DNA from: Phenylobacterium sp.
Lineage (GTDB): Bacteria > Pseudomonadota > Alphaproteobacteria > Caulobacterales > Caulobacteraceae
Length of the DNA: 64,000 nucleotides
Direction: 5' to 3'
Assembly: GCF_013911965.1 (NCBI RefSeq)
Contig: NZ_JACESE010000001.1
Location: forward strand, 124,001 to 188,000
Part shown: piece by piece, positions 15,788 through 25,007 of the stretch
Numbering within the stretch: position 1 is the first letter of the stretch
How the letters are laid out: each line of letters begins with the position of its first letter
The notes under the pieces: generated by a model
What the model was told of the DNA's origin: nothing
Database searches by the model: none
Seen by the model: only the letters and a program-made list of their open reading frames with translations
Program-made: the position numbers and the translations under genes

Positions 15788-18685
15788 TCAGGGTTTCAGG
15801 AGGCGCTCGAAAGCCGCTCGGGCCGCCTTGCGTGCGGCGTCCAGCCTGGGCCGCACGGCCTTGAAGTCGGCCTCTCCGGCCGCGCGGGCCAGGAGCTTGC
15901 GAAAGGCCGTCGGCTCCTGCGACGGATCGGCCCCTTCCTCCAGGGCCACCTTGGTCAGCTGGGTGATGTTCTGCTGCAGCCGCCAGGCGTCCTCGAGCGC
16001 GACGAGCGGTTCGGCCGGCTCGAGGCCCGCCTCGCGGAAGGCGCCGAGGGCCGTCGCCGTGTGCGGGCGCAGCGGTCCGCCCTCGGCGGCATGGACGAGC
16101 TGCAGGAACTGGGCGGCGAACTCCACATCCACCAGGCCGCCGCGGGAGAGCTTCATGTCCCAGAAGTCCTTGGCCGGCCGCTCCCGCTCCAGCAGGCTGC
16201 GCATGGCGCGTACGTCCTTGGCTGTGCGCTCCCGGTCCCGCGGCCGGCGCAGCGCGCCCTCGATCAGCTTACCCGCCGCCTCGGCGAAGTCCGGCGTGCT
16301 CGCCCAGACCACGCGGGCCCGGGTCAGGGCCAGCAGCTCCCAGGTCTCGGCCTCGCCCTCGTAATAGCTCTCGAAGGCCGCCTGGCTGACCGCCACCGGC
16401 CCCTGGGTGCCCGAGGGGCGCAGCTGCATGTCGACCTCGTAGAGGCCGCCCTCGGCGGTCGGCAGGGACAGGGCCGCGATCAGCCGCTGGGTGAATCGGC
16501 CATAGAAGGTCTCCGCCCCCCAGGACTTGATGGACGACATGGCCCGCGGATCGTCGGGCCGATAGAGCGTCATCAGATCGAGGTCGGAGCCGGCGCTCAT
16601 CTCGCGCGATCCGCACTTGCCGAGCGCAACCACCGCCACCTGCCCCGGAAAGGCCCCGCCGATGCGCTCGGCCTCGGCCAGGGCGGCCGGCGCCAGCGTG
16701 CGGATGCACAGATAGGCCAGGTCGGCGAAGCCCCGGCCGACCGTCTCGGCGCTCGCCACGCCGCTCATCACCTGTACGCCCAGGCGGAAGGCCTGTTCGC
16801 GATGGGCGCGGCGGACGGCGTCCATGATCTCCTCGAAACCTTCGGCCCGGGAGACGGCGAGCCGCATCACCGCCTCGTCCTCGGCCGGATCGATCTCGGC
16901 GAAGAAGTCTCCGTCGATCAGGGCGTCGATGGCGGCGGGGCGTCGGGCCAGGGTCGCCGCCAGCTTGGGCGCGAAGGCCATCACCTCCACCAGCAGCTCG
17001 AAGAGCTTGGGATTGGCCAGGAACAGGGACTGGATCTGCACGCCCGAGGACAGGCCCGCGAAGAAGTCGCCGAACCGGTTGAAGGCGGCGTTGGGCGCGC
17101 CGGTCGCGTGCGCCGCCTCCAGAAGCCGCGGCGCCAGGCGCGTGAAGAGCTCCCGCCCCCGCTCGGTCCGGGTGGCGGCGATCCGGCCGTGGTGCCAGGA
17201 CCGGATCGTCTGGGAGACCTGGGGCGGATTGTCGAAGCCCATGCGCGCCAGCGTCTGCAGCGTCGCCGGGTCGTCGTCGACACCGGTGAAGATCAGGCTG
17301 CCGAAACTGGAGGACAGGGATTCCTCGTCGGGGAAGAGCTCGCCATAGCGGCGGTTGACCGTCTTCAGCACGTCGGTGATCGCGGCGTCGAAGGCCTTGA
17401 GGGACTTGGCGCCCTGCAGGGCGGCGACCCGGCCGCGCTCTTCGTCGTTCTCCGGCAGGCGGTGGGTCTGCTCGTCGGCGATCATCTGCGCCCGGTGCTC
17501 GACGGCGCGCAGCACGCCATAGGCCGCGGTCAGCTCGGCGGCGGCCTCGGGCGCGACGTGTCCCGCCTCGACCAGGGCCTGCAGGGCGTCCAGGGTGCGG
17601 CGCGACCGCAGCCCCGGATTGCGTCCGCCCAGGATCAGCTGCTGGGTCTGGACGTAGAATTCGATCTCCCGGATCCCCCCTCGCCCGAGCTTCAGGTCCG
17701 CCCCCGGCGCGGAGAGCCGGTCGTCGACCTTGTGGACGTGGATCTGGCGCTTGATCGAGTGGATGTCGGCGATGGCCGCGAAGTCGAGGTTCTTGCGCCA
17801 GACGAAGGGCCCCAGCTCGTCCAGGAAGGCCTGGGCGCGCGGCAGGTCGCCGGCGCAGGGACGGGCCTTGATGAAGGCGGCGCGCTCCCAGTTCTGGCCC
17901 ACCGTCTCGTAATAGTCGAACGCCGCGGCCAGCGGCACGGCGGGCGGCGTCGAGGACGGATCTGGCCTCAGGCGCAGATCCACACGGAAGACATAGCCTT
18001 CGGCGGTCCGGTCCTGCATGAGGGCGGCGAGCGCCTGGGTCAGGCGCACGGCGAAGGCGCGCGGCTCCACGCCCTCGGCGACCGGCAGGCGGTCGGGCTC
18101 GTAGAAGACCGAGATGTCGACGTCGCTGGAATAGTTCAGCTCGTAGGCGCCCTGCTTTCCCATGGCCAGGCAGAACCAGCCGGGGACCGGCCCGTCCTCT
18201 CCCTCGCCCACCGCCCGGAGGCGGCCGGCCTCGACCTCGGCGGCGGCGGCGGCGCGCAGGGCCGCGGCGATGGCGGCGTCGGCGAAGCGGGTGAGCGCGC
18301 CGGTGACGGCGTCCAGGTCCCAGACGCCGCCCAGATCGCAGAGCGCGATGAGCAGGTGCGCCTCGGCCTTCAGACGGCGCAGGTCCGGTCCGGCCTCCTG
18401 CGCCGGCATGCGGCCGGCCCGCTCCGTCCGGGCCAGGATGTCGGCGAACCGCGCGTCCGGCTCGGCGGCCAGAAGCTCGCCGAGGCGGTCCGGCGCCCGC
18501 CGCGCCAGACCGGCGAGATAGGGAGAGGCGCCGAACACGGGCGCCAGCGCCGGCCAGACCGTCTTCAGCCGCTCGCCCCAGCCGCCGGCGGCGGCCTCTG
18601 GCTGCAGCACCTCCAGCGCCCGGTCGGCGGCGTTCTTGTCGGCGACGGGGCCGCAGGGGCGGAGAGAGTCGGAAAGCGATGTCAT
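15788..18685 (-). CDS. glnE: Bifunctional glutamine synthetase adenylyltransferase/deadenylylase
   Basis: 965 aa, close to the family norm of about 950. It adenylylates and deadenylylates glutamine synthetase in response to PII and so controls ammonia assimilation. Two nucleotidyltransferase domains are visible. The N-terminal one has LNYSSDVDISVFYEPD. The C-terminal one has MSAGSDLDLMTLYRPD. Each contains the Gly/Ser-(Ser)-Asp-x-Asp metal motif. The central helical linker and the C-terminal regulatory helical region are present. It is cytoplasmic with no membrane segment. It starts 42 bp after the stop of the kinase gene at 18728 (same strand) but belongs to a different pathway, so co-transcription is uncertain. 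Confidence 0.96.
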   Translation of the reverse strand: MTSLSDSLRPCGPVADKNAADRALEVLQPEAAAGGWGERLKTVWPALAPVFGASPYLAGLARRAPDRLGELLAAEPDARFADILARTERAGRMPAQEAGPDLRRLKAEAHLLIALCDLGGVWDLDAVTGALTRFADAAIAAALRAAAAAEVEAGRLRAVGEGEDGPVPGWFCLAMGKQGAYELNYSSDVDISVFYEPDRLPVAEGVEPRAFAVRLTQALAALMQDRTAEGYVFRVDLRLRPDPSSTPPAVPLAAAFDYYETVGQNWERAAFIKARPCAGDLPRAQAFLDELGPFVWRKNLDFAAIADIHSIKRQIHVHKVDDRLSAPGADLKLGRGGIREIEFYVQTQQLILGGRNPGLRSRRTLDALQALVEAGHVAPEAAAELTAAYGVLRAVEHRAQMIADEQTHRLPENDEERGRVAALQGAKSLKAFDAAITDVLKTVNRRYGELFPDEESLSSSFGSLIFTGVDDDPATLQTLARMGFDNPPQVSQTIRSWHHGRIAATRTERGRELFTRLAPRLLEAAHATGAPNAAFNRFGDFFAGLSSGVQIQSLFLANPKLFELLVEVMAFAPKLAATLARRPAAIDALIDGDFFAEIDPAEDEAVMRLAVSRAEGFEEIMDAVRRAHREQAFRLGVQVMSGVASAETVGRGFADLAYLCIRTLAPAALAEAERIGGAFPGQVAVVALGKCGSREMSAGSDLDLMTLYRPDDPRAMSSIKSWGAETFYGRFTQRLIAALSLPTAEGGLYEVDMQLRPSGTQGPVAVSQAAFESYYEGEAETWELLALTRARVVWASTPDFAEAAGKLIEGALRRPRDRERTAKDVRAMRSLLERERPAKDFWDMKLSRGGLVDVEFAAQFLQLVHAAEGGPLRPHTATALGAFREAGLEPAEPLVALEDAWRLQQNITQLTKVALEEGADPSQEPTAFRKLLARAAGEADFKAVRPRLDAARKAARAAFERLLKP

Positions 18686-18727
18686 GGCTGCGGAGTTTGG
18701 CCGCGCAGGGCGCCCGATGGCAAACGC

Positions 18728-20131
18728 CTAGCCCGCCCGGGGCAGGATCACCGCCACGCGCAAGCCCGGCCCGATTTCGCCCACCTTGCCGGGGCCCTCC
18801 GACAGCTCCACGCGGCCGCCGTGCGCCTCGGCCACGGCGGCGACCAGCGACAGGCCAAGGCCCGCGCCGGGCTGGTTGCGGCTGTTCTCCAGGCGGACGA
18901 AGCGCTCGATCACGCGGGCGCGGTCCTCCTCCGGCACGCCGGGGCCCGTATCGGTGACGGAGAACTCCACCTCGCCGGAGGAGCGGCGGCGCACGCGCAG
19001 CATGATGGCTCCGCCGTACGGCGTGTACTTGATGGCGTTGTCGAGGAGGTTGGCCAGGGCCTGGGCCATGAATTCGCGGTTGGCGCGGATCGAGAGCCCC
19101 TTGGCGAGCTCGGCCTTGAAGTCGAGGCCATGGTCCTCGCAGAGCGGCTCGTAGAGTTCGCAGATGTCGGCGGCCAGGTCGGCGGGGTCGAAGACCACGG
19201 GATCGGGCGCGGAGCCCGCGGCCTGCAGCCGGGCGATGGCCAGCACCGCGCCGAAGGTCTTGAGCACGCCGTCCGTATCGTCGATGGCGCGGGCCAGGGC
19301 CGCCTCGGCGTCGCCGCGCCCCGCCTCCAGGTCGAGATAGGCCGCCTCCAGCCGCGCCCGCAGCCGGGTCAGGGGCGAGCGCAGGTCGTGGGCGATGGCG
19401 TCGCCGGTGTGCTTGTGCCCGGCCATGGACCGTTCCAGCCGGTCGAGCATCTCGTTGAGGCCGACGGCCAGTTCGTCCAGTTCGTCGCGCGTGCCCCGCA
19501 CCTGGGCCCGGACGGTCAGGTCGCCGTTGCGCACCGCGTCCACCACCTCGGTCAGGCTGGTCATGGAGCGGCTCACATTGCGGCTGACGACCACGCCGCC
19601 GGCCAGGCCCAGCACGATGACCAGCGCCCCGGCGCCCCAGAGGGCGCGCACGATCTTGACCACATAGGCCTCGTCCTCGGCCACGTCGGCGCCGACGAAG
19701 AGGATCTCCCCGCCCGACAGCTTCTCCTGCAGTCCGCGCGCCGGTCGGCTGATCTCCCGCCCCTGAACGTCGAACTCCGTGACGCGGAAGCTCGCCCAGG
19801 CCGGCTCGCCCTCGAATTCGTCGAGGGGCGACTCCTCGATAGAGCCGGAGATGCGCGTGCCGTCCGGGCGCATCAGCAGGTAGAGATAGGGCCGCTCGCT
19901 GGCCGCGCGTTCGATGAGGGCCTGGTTCAGGGCGTCGACGCCGGCCCGGCCATAGGCGCTCTGCAGGGTGCGCATTTCGCGCGTGATCAGCTGGTCGGTG
20001 CGCCGCGTCGCCTCGCCGGCGGTGGCCACGTAGATATAGGCGAGGAAGGCGCTGGCCGAGGCCGCGAACAGGGCCAGGAACAGGAGCGTCAGCCGGAACG
20101 GCGTTGTCCGGAAGATGCGCGGCAGCCGCAT
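18728..20131 (-). CDS. Membrane sensor histidine kinase (HtrA-linked two-component system)
   Basis: 467 aa. TM1 is at about residues 12-33, a ~125-residue periplasmic sensor follows, and TM2 is at about 160-182. A HAMP domain follows, then the H-box AIAHDLRSPLTRLRARLEA. The ATPase domain has LLDNAIKYTPYGG (N box), DTGPGVPEEDR (G1) and GAGLGLSLVAAVAEAHGG (G2). All catalytic elements are intact. It is the last gene of an htrA-response regulator-kinase operon, 16 bp after the regulator. The periplasmic sensor together with a periplasmic protease suggests it monitors envelope protein folding or outer-membrane state. The arrangement resembles degP-feuPQ of rhizobia; orthology is not tested. Confidence 0.93.
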   Translation of the reverse strand: MRLPRIFRTTPFRLTLLFLALFAASASAFLAYIYVATAGEATRRTDQLITREMRTLQSAYGRAGVDALNQALIERAASERPYLYLLMRPDGTRISGSIEESPLDEFEGEPAWASFRVTEFDVQGREISRPARGLQEKLSGGEILFVGADVAEDEAYVVKIVRALWGAGALVIVLGLAGGVVVSRNVSRSMTSLTEVVDAVRNGDLTVRAQVRGTRDELDELAVGLNEMLDRLERSMAGHKHTGDAIAHDLRSPLTRLRARLEAAYLDLEAGRGDAEAALARAIDDTDGVLKTFGAVLAIARLQAAGSAPDPVVFDPADLAADICELYEPLCEDHGLDFKAELAKGLSIRANREFMAQALANLLDNAIKYTPYGGAIMLRVRRRSSGEVEFSVTDTGPGVPEEDRARVIERFVRLENSRNQPGAGLGLSLVAAVAEAHGGRVELSEGPGKVGEIGPGLRVAVILPRAG

Positions 20132-20147
20132 GGCCCGCGGCCGCCCC

Positions 20148-20819
20148 TTACGCGTCCAGCCGGTAGCCGGCCCCGCGGACCGTCTGCAGCATCGGCCGGT
20201 CGAAGCCCTTGTCGATCTTCGAGCGCAGGCGCGAGATGTGGACGTCGATCACGTTCGTCTGGGGGTCGAAATGATACTCCCAGACCTTTTCCAGCAGCAT
20301 GGTCCGCGTCACCGCCTGACCGGCGTGGCGCATCATGAATTCCAGCAGCTGGAACTCGCGCGGCTGCAGGTCGATCTCCTGGCCCTGGCGGTGAACGGTG
20401 CGGGCGATCAGGTCCATCTCCAGATCCCCCACGCGCAGCAGGGTCTGGACCGAGCCGGTCTCGCGCCGGCGCGCCAGGGCCTCCACCCGCGCGATCAGTT
20501 CGGCGAAGGCGTAGGGCTTGACCAGATAGTCGTCTCCGCCGGCCTTCAGCCCGTCGACGCGGTCGTTGATCTCGCCCAGCGCCGAGAGGAAGAGGACCGG
20601 CGTCTGGTCCCCTTCCCGCCGCAGGGTCTGGATCAGGGTCACCCCATCCATCTTCGGCATCATGCGGTCGACGATCATCACGTCGAACTCGCCGGCCCGC
20701 GCCTCGGCCAGCCCCGCCTCGCCGTCGGCGGCCGAGACGCACTCGTGGCCGCTTTCGGTGAGGCCGCGGACCATGGCGCCCGCCGCTTCGAGATCGTCTT
20801 CGACAATCAGGATCCGCAT
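20148..20819 (-). CDS. OmpR-family response regulator
   Basis: 223 aa. The receiver domain spans 1-115, with acidic pocket Glu7/Asp8/Asp9, phospho-acceptor Asp51 (VDRMMPKMDG) and Lys101 (YLVKPY). The C-terminal winged helix-turn-helix spans about 125-223, with LQPREFQLLEFMMRHAGQAV and the recognition region VIDVHISRLRSKID. It is a DNA-binding transcription factor controlled by the kinase encoded directly downstream. It lies 28 bp after htrA, so probably it activates its own operon in response to envelope damage. No operator could be identified by eye. Confidence 0.95.
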   Translation of the reverse strand: MRILIVEDDLEAAGAMVRGLTESGHECVSAADGEAGLAEARAGEFDVMIVDRMMPKMDGVTLIQTLRREGDQTPVLFLSALGEINDRVDGLKAGGDDYLVKPYAFAELIARVEALARRRETGSVQTLLRVGDLEMDLIARTVHRQGQEIDLQPREFQLLEFMMRHAGQAVTRTMLLEKVWEYHFDPQTNVIDVHISRLRSKIDKGFDRPMLQTVRGAGYRLDA

Positions 20820-20847
20820 GATTCCCGCCCCCGGTGGATCGCTGACC

Positions 20848-22389
20848 TTACCCCTCGATGTCCAGGGGCAGGAAGAGCGTGCGGCCGTCGCGATTGACGC
20901 CGATCAGCACGCTCGGCCGGCCGGCCTTGCGGGCGGCGTCCACCTCGGCGGCCAGGTCGCTGGCGGCGTTCACCGTGCGGCTGTTGGCCCGCACGATCAC
21001 GTCGCCGCGGCGCAGGCCCTTGCGGGCGGCGTCGGACGAGGACTCGAGCGCGGCGATCACCACGCCGCGCACATTGGCCGGAATGCCGAAGGCGCGACGG
21101 GCGGCGTCGTCCAGGGGCGCCAGCGACATGCCGAGCACCTCGGGATTGTTCGGCTGGGCCGGCGCCTGGCCCGGCCGCGGCGAGCCGTCGGGGCCGTTGT
21201 CGTTGGCGGCCAGTTCGCTCTCGGTGGGGCGAACGCCCGAGCGCACCTCGACCGTGCGGCGCGAGCCGTCGCGGATGACCTGCAGGCGCAGCACGTCGCC
21301 GGCCGAAGCCTTGGCCACTTCGCGGGTGAGTTCGGAAGAGGTCTCCACCTCCGCCCCGTTCACCGAGATGATGATGTCGCCGGGCTGCAGCCCCGCGCGA
21401 GCGGACGGGCCGCCGGGCACGGTGTCGGAGACGATGGCGCCGCGCTGGTCGCCCAGGCCCTGGGCCTCGGCCATGTCGCGGGTGTAGTTCTGGATGGTCG
21501 CGCCGATATAGCCGCGGGTCACCTTCCCGCCGGCGATCAGCTGCTTGGTGATCGAGTCGGCCGTGGCCGCGGGGATGGCGAAGCCGATGCCGACGGAACC
21601 GCCGGAGGGCGAGAAGATGGCCGTATTCACGCCGATGACGCGGCCATAGATGTCGAAGGTCGGGCCGCCGGAATTGCCGCGGTTGATCGGGGCGTCGATC
21701 TGGATGAAGTCGACGAAGGTCTCGCCGATGTCGCGGCCGTAGGCCGACACGATGCCGGCCGTCGCCGTGGTGGTCAGGCCGAAGGGATTCCCCACCGCGA
21801 TCACCCAGTCGCCGACGCGCGGCACGGCGTCGTTCTCGAAGCTCACATAGGGGAAGTTCGAGCCCTTGATCTTGATGACGGCCAGGTCGGTCGCCTCGTC
21901 GCGGCCGACGATCTCGGCGTCGAACTCGCGCTCGTCCTTCAGGACGACCTTGATCTCCTCGGCGTTCTCCACGACGTGGTTGTTGGTGACGATGTAGCCG
22001 TCCGCCGAGATGAAGAAGCCCGAGCCGGCCGAGAGCTGAGTCGGAAGATCCTCCTCCTCCCCTTCCTCGCCGCCGCCGGGGCCGCGGGGGATGATGCCGA
22101 AGGGCAGGCCTTCCAGGCCCGGGATCTGGCGCAGGACGTTTGTATCGGCGCGCGAGGTCACGTTCACCGAGACGACGGCGGGGGAGACCTGGTCGAAGAT
22201 GTCGGCGAAGGACAGCGGCGCCCCGGGCGGGGGCGCGAAGACCGGAGCCGTGGCCGTCCGGATCAGCGGCATGGACGGCCCCGCCCTGTCCGCATGCGGA
22301 ATACGCATGTCGGTGGCGGCCAGGGCCGCAGCGGCGACGCCGACGCCGGCGACGGCGCCGAGAAGATAACCGGTCTTCTTAGAGGTCAT
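20848..22389 (-). CDS. HtrA/DegP-type periplasmic serine protease
   Basis: 513 aa. A short basic start and a hydrophobic segment (residues 6-26) act as signal or anchor. The protease domain has the full triad: His in TNNHVVENAEE, Asp in ATDLAVIKI and Ser in RGNSGGPTFDIYG. Two PDZ domains follow (about 300-390 and 415-510), including GLQPGDIIISVNGAEV and GLRRGDVIVRANSRTV. This is the full Do-family layout. It degrades or refolds damaged envelope proteins. It is the first gene of an operon with a two-component system, which makes it the likely main output of that system. A 10-residue acidic, Gly-rich loop (GGGEEGEEED) before the active site is unusual. Confidence 0.95.
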   Translation of the reverse strand: MTSKKTGYLLGAVAGVGVAAAALAATDMRIPHADRAGPSMPLIRTATAPVFAPPPGAPLSFADIFDQVSPAVVSVNVTSRADTNVLRQIPGLEGLPFGIIPRGPGGGEEGEEEDLPTQLSAGSGFFISADGYIVTNNHVVENAEEIKVVLKDEREFDAEIVGRDEATDLAVIKIKGSNFPYVSFENDAVPRVGDWVIAVGNPFGLTTTATAGIVSAYGRDIGETFVDFIQIDAPINRGNSGGPTFDIYGRVIGVNTAIFSPSGGSVGIGFAIPAATADSITKQLIAGGKVTRGYIGATIQNYTRDMAEAQGLGDQRGAIVSDTVPGGPSARAGLQPGDIIISVNGAEVETSSELTREVAKASAGDVLRLQVIRDGSRRTVEVRSGVRPTESELAANDNGPDGSPRPGQAPAQPNNPEVLGMSLAPLDDAARRAFGIPANVRGVVIAALESSSDAARKGLRRGDVIVRANSRTVNAASDLAAEVDAARKAGRPSVLIGVNRDGRTLFLPLDIEG

Positions 22390-22486
22390 GGGCGTTTCAG
22401 TTCCTCGCGGGCTTTACGGGGACATAACACATGCCCGCCATCCCCAAGCTAGGTTCGATGCACGAGAGCGCAACCGCCCTCAAGTT

Positions 22487-22538
22487 ACCTTTAGGACAGC
22501 CTTGGCTCAGCTTCAGGGCCGCAACGGGGCCTAAAGGT
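22487..22538. repeat. 9-bp inverted repeat between ccmH and htrA
   Basis: ACCTTTAGG at 22487-22495 is the inverse of CCTAAAGGT at 22530-22538, which ends 1 bp from the ccmH stop codon. The 34-base loop can fold only weakly. It could be a Rho-dependent or 3'-end structure for the ccm operon. There is no T-run. Confidence 0.3.
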
Positions 22539-22539
22539 G

Positions 22540-22998
22540 TCAGGCTTCGTCGGTCTCGTCGGCCAGCCGCGCCAGCCGCGCGGCCTCAGCCTCACTAAGC
22601 TCGCTCTCCCCGCCACGGTTCCGCGTACGCCCGATCAGCATGGCGATCCCGGCCACGGCGATCAGCAGGGGCGCGAACCACAGCACGGCGTTGCCCCAGG
22701 AGAAGACGGGCTTGAGAAGCACATATTCGCCGTAACGGTCGGTGAGGAAGTCCCGGATCTCGGCGTCGCTCCGCCCCGCCGCCACTTCCTCGCGGACGAT
22801 CCGGCGAAGGTCGGCGGCCAGCTCGGCGTTGGAGTCGTCGATCGACTCGTTCTGGCAGACGAGGCAGCGGACCTCCTTGAAGAGCTCCCGCGCCCGGGCC
22901 TCCTGCGCCGGATCGGGCAGGCGTTCGGACGGATCGGACGCGGCGGCCATGCAGAACACGGCCGCGACGACGGCGAAGAGGCGGGCCAGCGGCCTCAT
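22540..22998 (-). CDS. ccmH: Cytochrome c maturation protein CcmH/CycL
   Basis: 152 aa. The signal peptide is at 1-20 and the family redox motif Leu-Arg/Val-Cys-x-x-Cys appears as RCLVCQNESIDDSNA. A C-terminal transmembrane segment is at about 100-122 (NAVLWFAPLLIAVAGIAMLI). It reduces apocytochrome c haem-binding cysteines in the periplasm for haem ligation. It is the short CcmH type without a TPR domain; that domain is a separate protein, CcmI, encoded upstream. It overlaps ccmF by 4 bp (ATGA) and is the last gene of the operon. Confidence 0.95.
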   Translation of the reverse strand: MRPLARLFAVVAAVFCMAAASDPSERLPDPAQEARARELFKEVRCLVCQNESIDDSNAELAADLRRIVREEVAAGRSDAEIRDFLTDRYGEYVLLKPVFSWGNAVLWFAPLLIAVAGIAMLIGRTRNRGGESELSEAEAARLARLADETDEA

Positions 22999-25007
22999 GC
23001 CACACCCTCCGCCGGCGACGTCGCAGGCGCCGGCGCGGGCGCGGCGCGTTTGCCGGCCGCCAGCCGCAGGCGCCGGTCGCTGAGCGACACCGCGCCGCCG
23101 ACCGCCATCAGGCCAGGGCCGAGGAAGATCAGCAGCGCCCAGGGGTTCCAGTAGCCGGTGACGAGCCAGCCGGCGGACCCGTCCGGCAGGGCGCGACGCT
23201 CGCCGAGCACGATGTAGAGATGGCTGAGGCCCCGGGTGCAGATGGCGACCTCCGAGGTCGTCTGCCCCCCAGCCGGATAGAGCCGGCGCTCAGGGTGGGC
23301 CAGGCACGCCAGGCGTCCGTCGGGGGCGAAGGCGCGGATCGTCGCCCGGTCGGCCTCATAGTTGGGCCCATCGACGCCGCCGACGTCTTCCAGGACCAGT
23401 TCGTACCCGGCCACCTGGGACCGCTGGCCCAGTTGCAGCACCTCGGCCGACTCCGCCTTCCAGGTCGTCTCGAACACCGCGCCCAGGACGAAGACCCCCA
23501 GGCCCATGTGCGCCAGGGTCATGCCCCAGGCGCCGCGCGGCAGACCGCCGAGACGCCGCAGCGATTCGCGGGCCGGCGCCCGGAACAGGTGGATGCGCTC
23601 GGCCACCTCGGCCAGGCTGCCGGCGATGAGCCAGGCGCCGAGGGCCAGGCCGGCGGCCCCGAACAGGCTTCGCGGCTCCGCCAGGGCGACGGTCAGCAGG
23701 CCGATCGCCAGGGCGATCAGGGCGGCGACCCAAAGCCGCTCGGCCACGCCGCGGGCGTCGCCGCGCTTCCAGGCCAGCAGCGGTCCGGCCGGCAGCAGAG
23801 TCAGCAGCAGGAACATCAGCGGCGTGAAGGTGAGATTGAAATAGGGCGGGCCGACCGAGATCGCCTCCCCGGCCATGGCTTCGCGGATCAGCGGGTAGAG
23901 CGTGCCCAGAAGCACCGTGGCCGTCGCCGCCGCCAGCAGGATGTTGTTGAGCACGAGCGCGCTCTCGCGGCTGATCGGCGCGAACAGCCCGCCGCGCGCC
24001 ATGGCCGGCGCCCGCCAGGCGAAGAGGGCGAAGCCCAGCCCCGCTGTCACGCCCAGTATGGTCAGCAGCAGCACGCCGCGGGTCGGATCGACGGCGAAGG
24101 CGTGGACCGAGGTCAGAACCCCTGAGCGGACGAGGAAGGCGCCCAGCATCGAGAAGGCGAAGCCGGCGAGCGCCAGGAAGATGGTCCATCCCGGCAGCGC
24201 CCCGCGCCGCTCGGTGACGACGGCCGAGTGCAGCAGCGCCGTGGCGATCAGCCAAGGCATGAAGCTGGCGTTCTCCACCGGGTCCCAGAACCACCAGCCG
24301 CCCCAGCCGAGCTCGTAATAGGCCCAGAAGGCGCCGAGCGTGATGCCGACGGTGAGCGCGCTCCAGGCCGCCAGCGTCCATGGCCGGATCCAGCGCGCCC
24401 AGGCCGCGTCGGTGCGGCCCTCCACCAGGGCGGCGATGGCCAGCGAGAAGACCACCGAGAGTCCGACATAGCCGGCATAGAGGAACGGCGGATGCAGGAT
24501 CAGCGCCGGGTCCTGCAGAAGGGGATTGAGGGAGCGCCCCTCCACCGGCGGCGCGGGCAGGCGGGTGAAGGGGTTGGAGGCGAAGACGGTGTAGGCCAGG
24601 AAGACGAGGCCCAGCGCGCCCTGCACAGCCACGGCCACGGCCTTGAGCGCCGGCGACAGCCCGCGGCCGAAGCCGGCCAGCAGGGCGCCGTAGCCGGTCA
24701 GCGCCAGGCACCAGAGCAGCATGGAGCCCTCGTGGCTGCCCCAGGCGCCGCCGATGCGATAGAGCAGCGGCTTCTCGCTGTGAGAATTGGCCGCCACATT
24801 GGCCACCGAAAAGTCCGACACCACAAAGGCGTAGACCAGGGTGGCGAAGGACGCGGCGATGCAGGCGAAGGCGCCCAGCGCCGCCCCCTCCCCCACCGCG
24901 GCCAGCAGCGGCGATCGCCGCACGCGGGCGGCGGCCGACACGCCCATCTGCAGGGCGGAGAGGATGAGCGCCAGGACGAGGGCGAAGGCGCCGGTCTCGA
25001 CGATCAT
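22995..25007 (-). CDS. ccmF: Haem lyase CcmF/CycK
   Basis: 670 aa polytopic membrane protein with about 15 predicted transmembrane segments. The tryptophan-rich WWD signature GWGGWWFWDPVENASFMPW is near residues 230-250, with the family histidines around it. CcmF transfers haem from CcmE to apocytochrome c together with CcmH and CcmI. The gene overlaps ccmE upstream and ccmH downstream by 4 bp each, so translation of the four is coupled. The length is normal for the family. Confidence 0.97.
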   Translation of the reverse strand: MIVETGAFALVLALILSALQMGVSAAARVRRSPLLAAVGEGAALGAFACIAASFATLVYAFVVSDFSVANVAANSHSEKPLLYRIGGAWGSHEGSMLLWCLALTGYGALLAGFGRGLSPALKAVAVAVQGALGLVFLAYTVFASNPFTRLPAPPVEGRSLNPLLQDPALILHPPFLYAGYVGLSVVFSLAIAALVEGRTDAAWARWIRPWTLAAWSALTVGITLGAFWAYYELGWGGWWFWDPVENASFMPWLIATALLHSAVVTERRGALPGWTIFLALAGFAFSMLGAFLVRSGVLTSVHAFAVDPTRGVLLLTILGVTAGLGFALFAWRAPAMARGGLFAPISRESALVLNNILLAAATATVLLGTLYPLIREAMAGEAISVGPPYFNLTFTPLMFLLLTLLPAGPLLAWKRGDARGVAERLWVAALIALAIGLLTVALAEPRSLFGAAGLALGAWLIAGSLAEVAERIHLFRAPARESLRRLGGLPRGAWGMTLAHMGLGVFVLGAVFETTWKAESAEVLQLGQRSQVAGYELVLEDVGGVDGPNYEADRATIRAFAPDGRLACLAHPERRLYPAGGQTTSEVAICTRGLSHLYIVLGERRALPDGSAGWLVTGYWNPWALLIFLGPGLMAVGGAVSLSDRRLRLAAGKRAAPAPAPATSPAEGVA

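Noticed and set aside
15404-20338. 1644-codon open frame on the plus strand
   Set aside because: It runs antisense to glnE, a kinase and part of an ECF sigma gene, and shows no domain. GC-rich third positions remove stops by chance.
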